This document shows, piece after piece, positions 6,832-14,477 of a DNA stretch of 38,818 nucleotides. The translations under genes and the position numbers were made by a program. This DNA is from an uncultured Clostridia bacterium (lineage in GTDB: Bacteria; Bacillota; Clostridia; Christensenellales; Borkfalkiaceae): assembly GCA_958419945.1 (NCBI GenBank), contig CATZIC010000011.1, forward strand, positions 1 through 38,818. The letters are read 5' to 3'. Under the pieces are notes generated by a model. The model saw nothing but the letters and a program-made list of their open reading frames with translations. It searched no databases and had not been told where the DNA came from. Every line of letters begins with the position of its first letter. The first letter of the stretch is position 1.

Positions 6832-9315
6832 TTATTCGACTAAAAAATCAATTTCGCCGTCGTCATCGATTACTCTTACGGTGTTGTCCGCACGCAAATC
6901 GCCTTTTATTATCATTTCGGACAAAGGATTTTCGATAAGGGTTGAAATGGCACGCTTAAGTGGTCTTGCACCGTATTCCTTGTCGTAACCCTTGTTTAAT
7001 ATAAGACGTTTTGCCTCATCCGTAAATATTAAACTTACGTTCATGGATTGCATCCTTTTTCTTAACGAATCACACTGCAAATCACAAATTTTTCCGCATT
7101 CCTCTATGGTTAATTTACGGAATATGACTATATCGTCGATACGGTTAAGAAATTCAGGACGGAAACGCTTTTTGAGTGCCTGAGTTATCTTATCTTTTGC
7201 GCCTTCGGATTCGTCGGCTTCCTCGCCGAAACCTATCTTTTTGACGGTATTTACTTCCGAAGCGCCTTCGTTTGAAGTCATTATAATTACTGTGTTTTTG
7301 AAATCGACCGTTCTACCCTTGCTGTCAGTAAGCCTTCCGTCGTCGAGAATCTGAAGCATTATATTGAAAACGTCGGGGTGGGCTTTTTCGATTTCGTCGA
7401 ACAAAATTACGGAATAAGGCTTCATTCTCACCTTGCCTGTAAGTTGCCCTTCCTCGTCGTAACCGACGTATCCCGGAGGCGCACCTATAAGTTTGGCGAC
7501 GCTCACCTTTTCCATATATTCACTCATATCGATGCGGATAAGCATATTCTCGTCACCGAAAATAGCTTCTGCCAAAGCTTTTGAGAGTTCGGTTTTACCG
7601 ACGCCTGTAGGACCTACGAATATAAATGAGCCGATAGGTTTGTTCGGATCTTTAATGCAGGTCATTGAACGCCTTATCGCCTTTGAAACGGATTCAACCG
7701 CTAAATTTTGCCCTACGACACGCTTGTGCAGAATGCCTTCGAAGTTTAATAAGCGGTTAGACTCGGTTTCCGTAAGTTTTGAAACTGGGATTCCCGTCAT
7801 TTCGCTTACCACTTTAGCAATGTTTTCTTCGTCGATATATGGGTTAAAATGGCTCTTTCTGCGATTGTCGGACCGTTTTAAATCCTGAATCTCGGTGCTG
7901 AGTTCGGAAATTTTCTCGTCTATATCACGGCAATCCAAACCGCTTCTTAAATTATAAATTTTTTCGTTTTCAAGCCTTTCAAGCTGCCACTCTTTAGTGG
8001 TAATTGTTTCTAAGGGTGTATCTACCAAAAGTCTTTCTTTAGCCGCAGCTTCGTCGATAAGATCTATGGCTTTATCCGGTAAAAATCTGTCCGTTATATA
8101 TCTTTCGGACATTGTTACGGCCGCTCTTATGGCGGAATCGGTAATTTCTATTCCATGGTGGGCCTCGAACTTATCTCTTAAGCCCTTCAAAATTTCAATG
8201 CAGTCGTCAACTTTCGGCGGATCGAGTTTTATAAGCAAGAACCTTCTTGCAAGCGCAGGATCGTTCTGTACGTATTTGTTGTATTCTGAAATAGTAGTTG
8301 CGCCGATAACCTGTAAATCGCCACGGGCAAGTGCGGGCTTAAGTAGGTCACTTATAGCAAATGAAGAATAACCCGCCAAAATTGAATGAATCTCGTCGAT
8401 AAACAAAATTACGTTGTTTTCTTGGGCATAAGTAAGTGCGGATTTAAAACGTTCTTCGAACTCACCGCGAAATTTTGCGCCTGCAACAATTCCGCTTAAA
8501 TCAAGAGAAAATACAGTCCTGTTTTTCAGCGTTATGGGAACGTTACCGCTTGCGATTCTCAAAGCAAGCCCTTCGATTACAGCTGTTTTACCGACACCCG
8601 GCTCACCGATAAGTAACGGGTTTGATTTGATTCTTCTTGAAAGGGTTTCGATTACCCTATTAATCTCTTTATCCCTACCGATAACGGGATCCAGTTTATT
8701 TCTTTTGGCCTTTTCGGTAAGATTTATTCCGAACGATTCGAGTTCTTTTAGCCCCTCGGCTTCTTCGGCAGTGGGTGTGTTTGCCACACGACTATATGAT
8801 TCGGGAATTTCCGAATTCTCAAAACGTGGCTTTTCAACTTTTTTGCTTTCTAAATTCGGTACACGGTTATTTCCAAGGTTCTCCACAAGTTTTTTCACGT
8901 CATTATACAGACCTTGAAAATTTTGCGTAATAGATATTATGATATCGAATCCGACACATCTTTCGGTGGAAAGTATGGCTAAAAGCAAATGTTCAGGCGC
9001 AACGAATGTGCAATTATAGTCCTCTGCAATGGTTTTGGAAAGATCCAACGCCTGTTTTGTCCTCGCCGTAAACCCCTCTGTTTTGTACCCTACGTCAACG
9101 TAATCTTTCAATTTCGGGTAATAATAGGCCGGCGTTACACCGTGAGATTTTAAAGTCTCACTGATTACGCCCGGTTCTTTAAGCATTGCGGCCAAAATAA
9201 ACTCCGTACCAACGTACTTGACGTTGTAGGAAAGTGCGACCCCTCTCGCATCATTTATAATACTTAGATATTGACTTGTTGTACCATTTAATAGACCGCT
9301 TGACGAATTATTCAT
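6832..9315 (-). CDS. clpC: ATP-dependent Clp protease ATP-binding subunit ClpC
   Basis: An AAA+ unfoldase that feeds proteins to ClpP; in Firmicutes it also degrades proteins carrying phospho-arginine. Order: two N-terminal Clp repeats (about 1-145), first AAA+ domain with Walker A GEPGVGKT (237-244) and Walker B ILFIDEIH, a short middle domain (about 430-495), second AAA+ domain with GPTGVGKT (568-575) and the pore loop GAPPGYVGY, and a C-terminal D2-small domain. The short middle domain separates ClpC from ClpB. In D1 the loop after the Walker B Glu-His is shorter than usual (HSILAGYSSFAISD). The gene starts nine bases after mcsB, and with mcsA and hpf forms one stress operon. No CtsR-type heptad repeat was seen. 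Confidence 0.95.
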   Translation of the reverse strand: MNNSSSGLLNGTTSQYLSIINDARGVALSYNVKYVGTEFILAAMLKEPGVISETLKSHGVTPAYYYPKLKDYVDVGYKTEGFTARTKQALDLSKTIAEDYNCTFVAPEHLLLAILSTERCVGFDIIISITQNFQGLYNDVKKLVENLGNNRVPNLESKKVEKPRFENSEIPESYSRVANTPTAEEAEGLKELESFGINLTEKAKRNKLDPVIGRDKEINRVIETLSRRIKSNPLLIGEPGVGKTAVIEGLALRIASGNVPITLKNRTVFSLDLSGIVAGAKFRGEFEERFKSALTYAQENNVILFIDEIHSILAGYSSFAISDLLKPALARGDLQVIGATTISEYNKYVQNDPALARRFLLIKLDPPKVDDCIEILKGLRDKFEAHHGIEITDSAIRAAVTMSERYITDRFLPDKAIDLIDEAAAKERLLVDTPLETITTKEWQLERLENEKIYNLRSGLDCRDIDEKISELSTEIQDLKRSDNRRKSHFNPYIDEENIAKVVSEMTGIPVSKLTETESNRLLNFEGILHKRVVGQNLAVESVSKAIRRSMTCIKDPNKPIGSFIFVGPTGVGKTELSKALAEAIFGDENMLIRIDMSEYMEKVSVAKLIGAPPGYVGYDEEGQLTGKVRMKPYSVILFDEIEKAHPDVFNIMLQILDDGRLTDSKGRTVDFKNTVIIMTSNEGASEVNTVKKIGFGEEADESEGAKDKITQALKKRFRPEFLNRIDDIVIFRKLTIEECGKICDLQCDSLRKRMQSMNVSLIFTDEAKRLILNKGYDKEYGARPLKRAISTLIENPLSEMIIKGDLRADNTVRVIDDDGEIDFLVE

Positions 9316-9324
9316 AAATTACCC

Positions 9325-10317
9325 TTAAAGTTCCTGTGTTTCCAACTTTTTAAGCGCGTTTTTAACGAAAACGGCACGGATTTCGTCAATGGAATCTCCT
9401 GCGAGCGATTCCGAATTGACAAGTAAGGTGTTCGGCCTTGCCGTAACCGCAAGGTCATCTATTGCCGAACTGTTGTTACAACCTATTATTCCCCAAAAAA
9501 TGCCTAATTTTACCTGCGAAATAAGTTCACAAAATTCATCATAAGGAAGGATTGCGGCGTGCGTCAAAGTTCCCAAAGCACGCAAACATTTATCCTTTAC
9601 TTTTATTGGATTTTCAAGGTACTCGGCGTTGCGTAAACTCTTTTCTTCATTAGCGACTGAAGTAGCGAATTTTTTCACCTTTTCGATAATAGAAAGCGTG
9701 TCGCCTATGGTTATCGAGTTACTTATTTGATAAAAATAGCCTTCCGCATAACTGCCTTCGCCGAAAGCTCCTCTTATTGTGATACCTTCGGTATAGCCGA
9801 GCCTTGCTAAGTCTTCAATACGATTTTGCTTTGTCAGAGACGGCAAAAACACCATTAAAGACGCACGCATACCTGTGCCGAGGTTTGTCGGACACGCCGT
9901 ATAATAAAAACCGTTTTTTACCGCGAAACGGCAGTTTTTTGATAGAACGCTGTCAAGATAGGTTATTCTTTTTAGCGCACCTTCAAAGTCAAATCCCTTT
10001 ACGATACACTGTTCACGCACGTGGTCCTCTTCATTCATCATAACCGATAAAAGTTCGTCCTCCGAAAGTGCAACGGCGCCGTTTGGCGAATCGCACAGGT
10101 TTTTGGAAATAATGTATCTTTCGGTTAAGGAACGCTTTTCGGTATCGCTAAGCTGGTTCATATAGTACGTGTTAAAGCCCTTAAAATGACTTAACACTGA
10201 AAGACAGGCGCTAACTATTGCTTTTTCGCACTCACTCCCTCTTATCATAGATGGAAAATCGTAATCCCGAAAATTACGTGCGAAACGAATACGGGTGGAA
10301 ATTACTACGTCAGCCAT
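9325..10317 (-). CDS. mcsB: Protein arginine kinase McsB
   Basis: Phosphorylates arginine side chains on proteins, marking them for ClpC-ClpP. It has the guanidino-kinase core: STRIRFARN near the N-terminus, CPTNLGTGMRASLM for nucleotide and substrate binding, and GEGSYAEGYFYQISNSITIG. The N-terminus is about 20 residues shorter than in B. subtilis. Near the C-terminus the pArg-sensing motif described for McsB (RDxxRA) reads IDEIRA, losing the first Arg. ATG 10317 is chosen; TTG at 10323 overlaps the mcsA stop (TTGA) and could be used by translational coupling. It is cotranscribed with mcsA and clpC. Confidence 0.93.
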   Translation of the reverse strand: MADVVISTRIRFARNFRDYDFPSMIRGSECEKAIVSACLSVLSHFKGFNTYYMNQLSDTEKRSLTERYIISKNLCDSPNGAVALSEDELLSVMMNEEDHVREQCIVKGFDFEGALKRITYLDSVLSKNCRFAVKNGFYYTACPTNLGTGMRASLMVFLPSLTKQNRIEDLARLGYTEGITIRGAFGEGSYAEGYFYQISNSITIGDTLSIIEKVKKFATSVANEEKSLRNAEYLENPIKVKDKCLRALGTLTHAAILPYDEFCELISQVKLGIFWGIIGCNNSSAIDDLAVTARPNTLLVNSESLAGDSIDEIRAVFVKNALKKLETQEL

Positions 10318-10319
10318 CG

Positions 10320-10607
10320 TCAATCACTCTGCAAACTGTCTATAAGCGGCTTTAGTTCGTTTTGGAATTCCGTATAGCAATACGGACAACCGACAATCAT
10401 AGTATTCAATATTTCACCGAGGCTTCTTCCGCAACGGCGGCACGTCCTTTGCAGATTTGCGTAAAAGACGTTATAAAAACCGTTTGCATCAAGAGAATAC
10501 GCCGTACTTACACATTCGTGGCAAACTTTGCCTTGTGATTTAAACGCACCGAAGTATCTGACGACTTCTTCGGTTGCTTCTCTTTTATGGCAAACGGGAC
10601 AAATCAT
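10320..10607 (-). CDS. mcsA: McsA-like zinc protein, short form lacking the UVR region
   Basis: Activator or partner of the arginine kinase McsB, identified by position and by its Cys pattern. It has Zn-finger-like pairs: CPVC at the N-terminus, CHEC about 25 residues on, CRRC in the middle and GCPYCYTEFQNELKPLI, the typical McsA block. Full-length McsA proteins are about 180 residues with a C-terminal coiled UVR domain; this one is 95 residues and stops right after the second zinc finger. ATG 10607 is used because AAGGTG lies six bases before it and the product then begins MICPVC like other McsA proteins. The stop overlaps or abuts the mcsB start. Confidence 0.85.
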   Translation of the reverse strand: MICPVCHKREATEEVVRYFGAFKSQGKVCHECVSTAYSLDANGFYNVFYANLQRTCRRCGRSLGEILNTMIVGCPYCYTEFQNELKPLIDSLQSD

Positions 10608-10646
10608 TGATAGCACCTTGAAATTACTGACTTTTTTATCAATTTA

Positions 10647-10674
10647 ATTATATCATTAAATCAGAAAAAGTAAA
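10647..10674 (-). promoter_or_regulatory. Promoter of mcsA-mcsB-clpC-hpf
   Basis: On the minus strand a perfect TATAAT (10647-10652) is preceded, 16 bases upstream, by TTTACT (10669-10674). It is the best promoter in the gap between galU and mcsA and would start transcription some 30 bases before the mcsA ribosome binding site. Confidence 0.6.
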
Positions 10675-10684
10675 TACCATTTAC
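10670..10684. promoter_or_regulatory. Inverted repeat over the -35 box of the mcsA operon, candidate operator
   Basis: GTAAAT-ACC-ATTTAC is a perfect 6-bp dyad with a 3-bp centre, overlapping the predicted -35 hexamer. It does not resemble the CtsR direct repeat (GGTCAAA) or the CIRCE element, and no ctsR gene precedes mcsA here. Confidence 0.45.
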
Positions 10685-10759
10685 GTTAATTTTTGCTGAT
10701 TTTTTCAAATATTTTTGTAGTTTTCTACCTTTAGGATAGCTTTTAGTGCAATTTTAAAA

Positions 10760-10788
10760 TCCGTCGGTTAAAAACCGACGGATATAGG
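10760..10788 (-). terminator. Intrinsic terminator after galU
   Basis: TCCGTCGGTT (10760-10769) and AACCGACGGA (10773-10782) form a 10-bp stem with a three-base loop; on the minus strand the stem is followed by TTTTAAAATT. It lies just after the galU stop and before the mcsA promoter, so it separates the two transcripts. Confidence 0.78.
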
Positions 10789-10790
10789 TA

Positions 10791-11660
10791 TCATTCCTTT
10801 ATAAGATTAGCCAAATATTCTTTAAAACTTTCGGAAAGTTCACCGTCTCTTAAGCCGTATTCCACGTTGGCTTTTAAAAAGCCGAGACGGTCGCCCATAT
10901 CGTAACGAATACCTTCGAACTCGTAAGCATATGCGCCACTTGCCTTTGCTTCTATATCCAGTGCGTCGGTAAACTGATACTCATTATTAGCGCCCGGTTT
11001 TAGGTTGCGCATGATTTCCACCATGGAAGGCGCACAAACGTATCTTCCGAGGGGTGCAATATCGCTTTTGACAAGTTCAATCGGCGGTTTTTCCGTTATT
11101 GTCGTAACGCGGTATTCCCTTCCGCTATTTAAATCGTATTCGACCGAGGCGTATTTCGGTACGTCCTCATGCGGAACGGTTTTTACGCCTATAACCGTCT
11201 TTCCATATTTATCGTATACGTCTATAAGTTGCCGCAAAACCGGCTTTTGGGCGTTATGCATTACGTCGTCGCCAAACATTACGGCAAAAGGTCTTCCTTT
11301 AATATACTCTTCAGCAGCCAAAATAGCGTTTGCTGTACCGAGTTGGGATTTTTGAACGGCAAAATGAACTTTTGCAATACCTTCCGGATACTTAATTGCT
11401 TCAAGGTACTCGGTTTTATTTCCCTTTTGCAGTACTTCTTCAAGTAACGGATAGGGTTTAAAATGATCCTCTATAATTTCCTTTTTATGTCCGACGACAA
11501 AAACTATTTCTTCTATGCCACTATTCGCCGCTTCTTCCGCAATAATTTCGATAGCAGGTCGGTTTACTATCGGAAGCATAGGCTTTGGCACTGCTTTTGT
11601 GTAAGGTAAAAACCTCGTTCCGAATCCCGCAACGGGTATTACCGCAATTTTAACTTCCAT
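10791..11660 (-). CDS. galU: UTP--glucose-1-phosphate uridylyltransferase
   Basis: Makes UDP-glucose from UTP and glucose 1-phosphate, a precursor for cell-surface polysaccharides and glycolipids, and for galactose use by the Leloir route. The 289-residue protein starts MEVKIAVIPVAGFGTRFLP with the nucleotidyltransferase signature, followed by TKAVPKPMLPI, and contains VMFGDDVMHN and the EYQFTDAL block typical of GalU. ATG 11660 is preferred over an upstream start at 11678 because GGAGG lies immediately before it. A strong terminator follows. The alpha-galactosidase at the far end of the window fits a need for galactose and UDP-sugar conversion, though the genes are not linked. Confidence 0.96.
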   Translation of the reverse strand: MEVKIAVIPVAGFGTRFLPYTKAVPKPMLPIVNRPAIEIIAEEAANSGIEEIVFVVGHKKEIIEDHFKPYPLLEEVLQKGNKTEYLEAIKYPEGIAKVHFAVQKSQLGTANAILAAEEYIKGRPFAVMFGDDVMHNAQKPVLRQLIDVYDKYGKTVIGVKTVPHEDVPKYASVEYDLNSGREYRVTTITEKPPIELVKSDIAPLGRYVCAPSMVEIMRNLKPGANNEYQFTDALDIEAKASGAYAYEFEGIRYDMGDRLGFLKANVEYGLRDGELSESFKEYLANLIKE

Positions 11661-11764
11661 TATTCCTCCGATTATCATACATAACTAATATATGCAAGAT
11701 TAGTTACATAGAGATTACAAGCAAAGAGATTTCAGCAAAACGAAAAATAAATTTTTGCAATATA

Positions 11765-12394
11765 TTACTTCGTGCCGAAAAGTCTGTCGCCTGCGTCGCC
11801 GAGACCCGGGATTATGTAGGCGTTTTCGTTAAGCCTTTCGTCAAGTGCGGCAACGTAAATATCCACGTCGGGATGAGCCTTCTGCATGGCTTTAACCCCT
11901 TCGGGTGCCGCTATTAAACACATAAGTTTAATGTCTTTGCAACCCCTGTCCTTTATGAACTTAACCGCCGCTATAGCGCTTCCGCCCGTAGCAAGCATAG
12001 GATCGACTACGATAATTTGTCTTTCGGTAGCATCCTGCGGTAACTTGCAATAATACTCCACCGGCTGATGGGTTTCTGGGTCTCTGTACAAGCCGATATG
12101 ACCGACTTTTGCGTTAGGAACAAGCCTTGTAATACCGTTGACCATTCCCAAACCTGCTCTCAAAATAGGCACGACGCCTATTGCTCTTCCGGAAATTTCA
12201 TAACCTGTGGTTTTGCAAATCGGAGTTTCCACCTCGACTTCCTGTACAGGTAAATCACGGGTAACTTCGTATGCCATAAGCATGGAAATTTCATCGGCAA
12301 GTTCTCTGAAATCTTTAGTACTCGTGTCAATCTTTCTCATGAGAGTAATTTTGTGTTTGATAAGCGGATGGTTAACTACGGTAAATGTGCTCAT
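11765..12394 (-). CDS. upp: Uracil phosphoribosyltransferase
   Basis: Salvages uracil to UMP using PRPP in the cytoplasm. The 209-residue length is standard. The PRPP-binding motif VVDPMLATGGSA is intact, as is the C-terminal uracil-contacting region (ENAYIIPGLGDAGDRLFGTK). AGGAGA precedes the ATG. It lies downstream of rpiB; upp next to ywlE/rpiB-type genes is also seen in B. subtilis, which supports the assignment of the whole cluster. About 70 AT-rich bases separate it from rpiB, so it may also have its own promoter. Confidence 0.97.
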   Translation of the reverse strand: MSTFTVVNHPLIKHKITLMRKIDTSTKDFRELADEISMLMAYEVTRDLPVQEVEVETPICKTTGYEISGRAIGVVPILRAGLGMVNGITRLVPNAKVGHIGLYRDPETHQPVEYYCKLPQDATERQIIVVDPMLATGGSAIAAVKFIKDRGCKDIKLMCLIAAPEGVKAMQKAHPDVDIYVAALDERLNENAYIIPGLGDAGDRLFGTK

Positions 12395-12463
12395 AAAAAT
12401 CTCCTGTAATATTTTTGTTAATTTTAAATTTGGTAAAATCTATTTTAAAATGCGAAATAAATG

Positions 12464-12910
12464 CTATTGCAAATTTTCCGCTTGTGTAATCTTTTCTATT
12501 CTTCTTAAATGTTTTTCTTCGGTTGAAAAAGGCGTACTTAAAAATATATCGACCAGGGTTTTCATTTTGTCGGCGGAAATTACCCGTGCGCCGAGCGCTA
12601 AAATATTTGCGTCGTTATGCTCTCTTGTCATTTGGGTTGAAAACTCATCCGAGCAGTTTGCACAGCGAATCCCCTTTATTTTATTTGCGCATATTGCCAT
12701 GCCGATGCCCGTTCCGCAAACCAAAATGCCGTAATCGGCTTCTTTTTTTGCAACAGACTTAGCGCATTTTACCGCAAAATCGGGATAATCGCAGGAAAGT
12801 GTGGAATCGGTCCCGAAATCAGTAACTTCGTAGCCCTTTTTAATAAGATAATCGACAAGTATTTGTTTTGCTTCGTAGCCCGCATGGTCGGAAGCGATTG
12901 CTATTTTCAT
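12464..12910 (-). CDS. rpiB: Ribose-5-phosphate isomerase B
   Basis: Interconverts ribose 5-phosphate and ribulose 5-phosphate in the pentose phosphate pathway. The 148-residue RpiB/LacAB-type protein begins MKIAIASDHAGYEAK and contains the active-site loop GILVCGTGIGMAICANK with Cys65, the family's catalytic base, plus His9 and the REHNDANILALGARV block. Its product feeds PRPP synthesis, which matches upp directly downstream. The ATG follows AAGGTGG. Confidence 0.96.
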   Translation of the reverse strand: MKIAIASDHAGYEAKQILVDYLIKKGYEVTDFGTDSTLSCDYPDFAVKCAKSVAKKEADYGILVCGTGIGMAICANKIKGIRCANCSDEFSTQMTREHNDANILALGARVISADKMKTLVDIFLSTPFSTEEKHLRRIEKITQAENLQ

Positions 12911-12965
12911 ATGCCACCTTAAAAAATAAAATCTAAAACTCGGAGTGTTTGTAAAATTCGGACGA

Positions 12966-13415
12966 TCATAAAACCTTTTTTAGCATTTCGTAAATTATCG
13001 AGCAAGCCCGTTCAAGCTCGGAACAGCACAGGTCGTAATCACGCTGAGTTTTACCGTAAGGGTCGCAAATATCCCCGCATTTTGTAAGCTGATTTATGGA
13101 ATAAACGTTTTCATACCCTTCTTTTTCAAGGAATTGCTTAATAGAATCGGTCATTGCGACGATTGCGCCAAAGCCACGCACCTTTTCCAAAGTAATCTGC
13201 TTGGGGATAAACTTCGTCATTTTTATTCCATTATTTTTTAACGCAAGCTTAGCCATAGGGTTAATTTTTTCTTCCGTAACGTGCGTGCCGAAAGACGTTA
13301 CACGGATATTTACTGCGTTTTCCTCGGCAATTTTGCTTTTAAGAATAAATTGTGCCATAGGGCTTCTGCAAGTATTGCCTGTACAAACGAAACACAAAGA
13401 ATCTTGCTTGCTCAC
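12966..13415 (-). CDS. ywlE: Low-molecular-weight phosphatase, probable protein arginine phosphatase (YwlE type)
   Basis: Likely removes phosphate from phospho-arginine, reversing McsB. The P-loop CTGNTCRSPMA (nucleophile Cys11, Arg17) has Thr at position 15; that Thr is the residue which in B. subtilis YwlE distinguishes arginine phosphatases from tyrosine phosphatases. The DPY general-acid motif is present (Asp118). At 149 residues the length is right. The position between the threonylcarbamoyl-AMP synthase and rpiB genes copies the ywlC-ywlE-ywlF order of B. subtilis. Substrate preference is inferred from one residue and from gene context; activity on phospho-tyrosine cannot be excluded. 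Confidence 0.85.
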   Translation of the reverse strand: MSKQDSLCFVCTGNTCRSPMAQFILKSKIAEENAVNIRVTSFGTHVTEEKINPMAKLALKNNGIKMTKFIPKQITLEKVRGFGAIVAMTDSIKQFLEKEGYENVYSINQLTKCGDICDPYGKTQRDYDLCCSELERACSIIYEMLKKVL

Positions 13416-13448
13416 TTTGTAAAATTCCTCCGATATATTTGCGATAAA

Positions 13449-14477
13449 TTAGTGAGAGGACTCGGAAGCAGACGCAAAGGCCTTTAAAAATCTGTTTTCT
13501 ACGCTCAGCGTTACTTCGTCGTTAACGTCAAATTTAATGCCGATAAGCAAATCGTACTTTTCGCTTTCGTGTAGCCCAAAGTATAGACGGGAAGCCATTT
13601 CCGAGCCGCTTCCGCCCAAAGAAAATAGGTTTAACCCGCTAAGATAAGGCTCGTCCGCCTTCGTGCACATAACGAGCGGTTTTTCACCTCTTCCCAAACT
13701 TTCGGAATAGAGTTTTTTAACCGATTCGTAATCACCTTTTTCGCATAATACGGTAGTAGTTCTAGGACAATAGTGTCTGTATTTCGTTCCCGGTGAGCGC
13801 TTATTAAGTTCGGAAGTACTGCCTGCATACAAGCATTTTCCGACAACTTCCGCAACCATTTCGGCTGTAACGAGACCCTTTCTCAAAATAACGGGAACTT
13901 CACCCGTAGCGTCGAGCACGGTGGATTCAATACCGCCGTTACATCTTCCGCCGTCCAAAATCATCGGTATGGCATCGCCGAAATCTTCGTAGACGTGTTC
14001 GGCGGTAACCGCACTTGTGTGCTTTGATATGTTGGCCGACGGCGCCGCAATAGGAAGGTTTACGTATTTTAAAAATCTTTGTGCACTTTCCGAAGAAGGC
14101 ACCCTTATTGCAAGTGTATTTAGCCCGCAAGACACGAGTTTTGATACCGTGTTTTTACTGCGATAAACTATGGTCAAAGGACCCGGTAAAAAAGCCTCTC
14201 TCAGTTTTTTTGCATACTCTCTGTCGTCGTAAACAAGTTCCGTTAAATCGTAATCTTTATGTACGTGAACGATAAGCGGATTATCAAGTGGCCGGCCTTT
14301 TGCAACATAAACTGCACGGATAGCGTCATCGCTAAATGCGTTAGCACCTAGGCCGTATACAGTCTCTGTTGGGAAAGCTACAAGCTCGTTATTTAAAATG
14401 TAATTTTTCGCAATTTTCAGCGTTTCATCGGTGATTTTGAATATTTTTATGTTTGATTGACTACATGAATACGTCAT
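13449..14477 (-). CDS. ywlC: L-threonylcarbamoyladenylate synthase (Sua5/YwlC)
   Basis: Makes threonylcarbamoyl-AMP, the first step of the universal t6A37 tRNA modification. It has a TsaC/YrdC domain (about 15-200: NELVAFPTETVYGLGANA, AKGRPLDNPLIVHV, LPGPLTIV, LPIAAPSANIS, ILDGGRCNGGIESTV) followed by a C-terminal Sua5 domain, so it is the long Sua5 form (about 342 residues), not the short TsaC form. Several starts are possible: GTG 14486, ATG 14483 and ATG 14477; the last has AAGG eight bases upstream. The gene overlaps the 3' end of dnaB, so its ribosome binding site lies inside the dnaB coding region and the two are translationally linked. Confidence 0.95.
   Translation of the reverse strand: MTYSCSQSNIKIFKITDETLKIAKNYILNNELVAFPTETVYGLGANAFSDDAIRAVYVAKGRPLDNPLIVHVHKDYDLTELVYDDREYAKKLREAFLPGPLTIVYRSKNTVSKLVSCGLNTLAIRVPSSESAQRFLKYVNLPIAAPSANISKHTSAVTAEHVYEDFGDAIPMILDGGRCNGGIESTVLDATGEVPVILRKGLVTAEMVAEVVGKCLYAGSTSELNKRSPGTKYRHYCPRTTTVLCEKGDYESVKKLYSESLGRGEKPLVMCTKADEPYLSGLNLFSLGGSGSEMASRLYFGLHESEKYDLLIGIKFDVNDEVTLSVENRFLKAFASASESSH

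Noticed and set aside
10617..10790. CtsR or CIRCE heat-shock operator before the mcsA operon
   Set aside because: Looked for GGTCAAA direct repeats and TTAGCACTC/GAGTGCTAA on both strands and saw neither; only the unrelated GTAAAT dyad is present.
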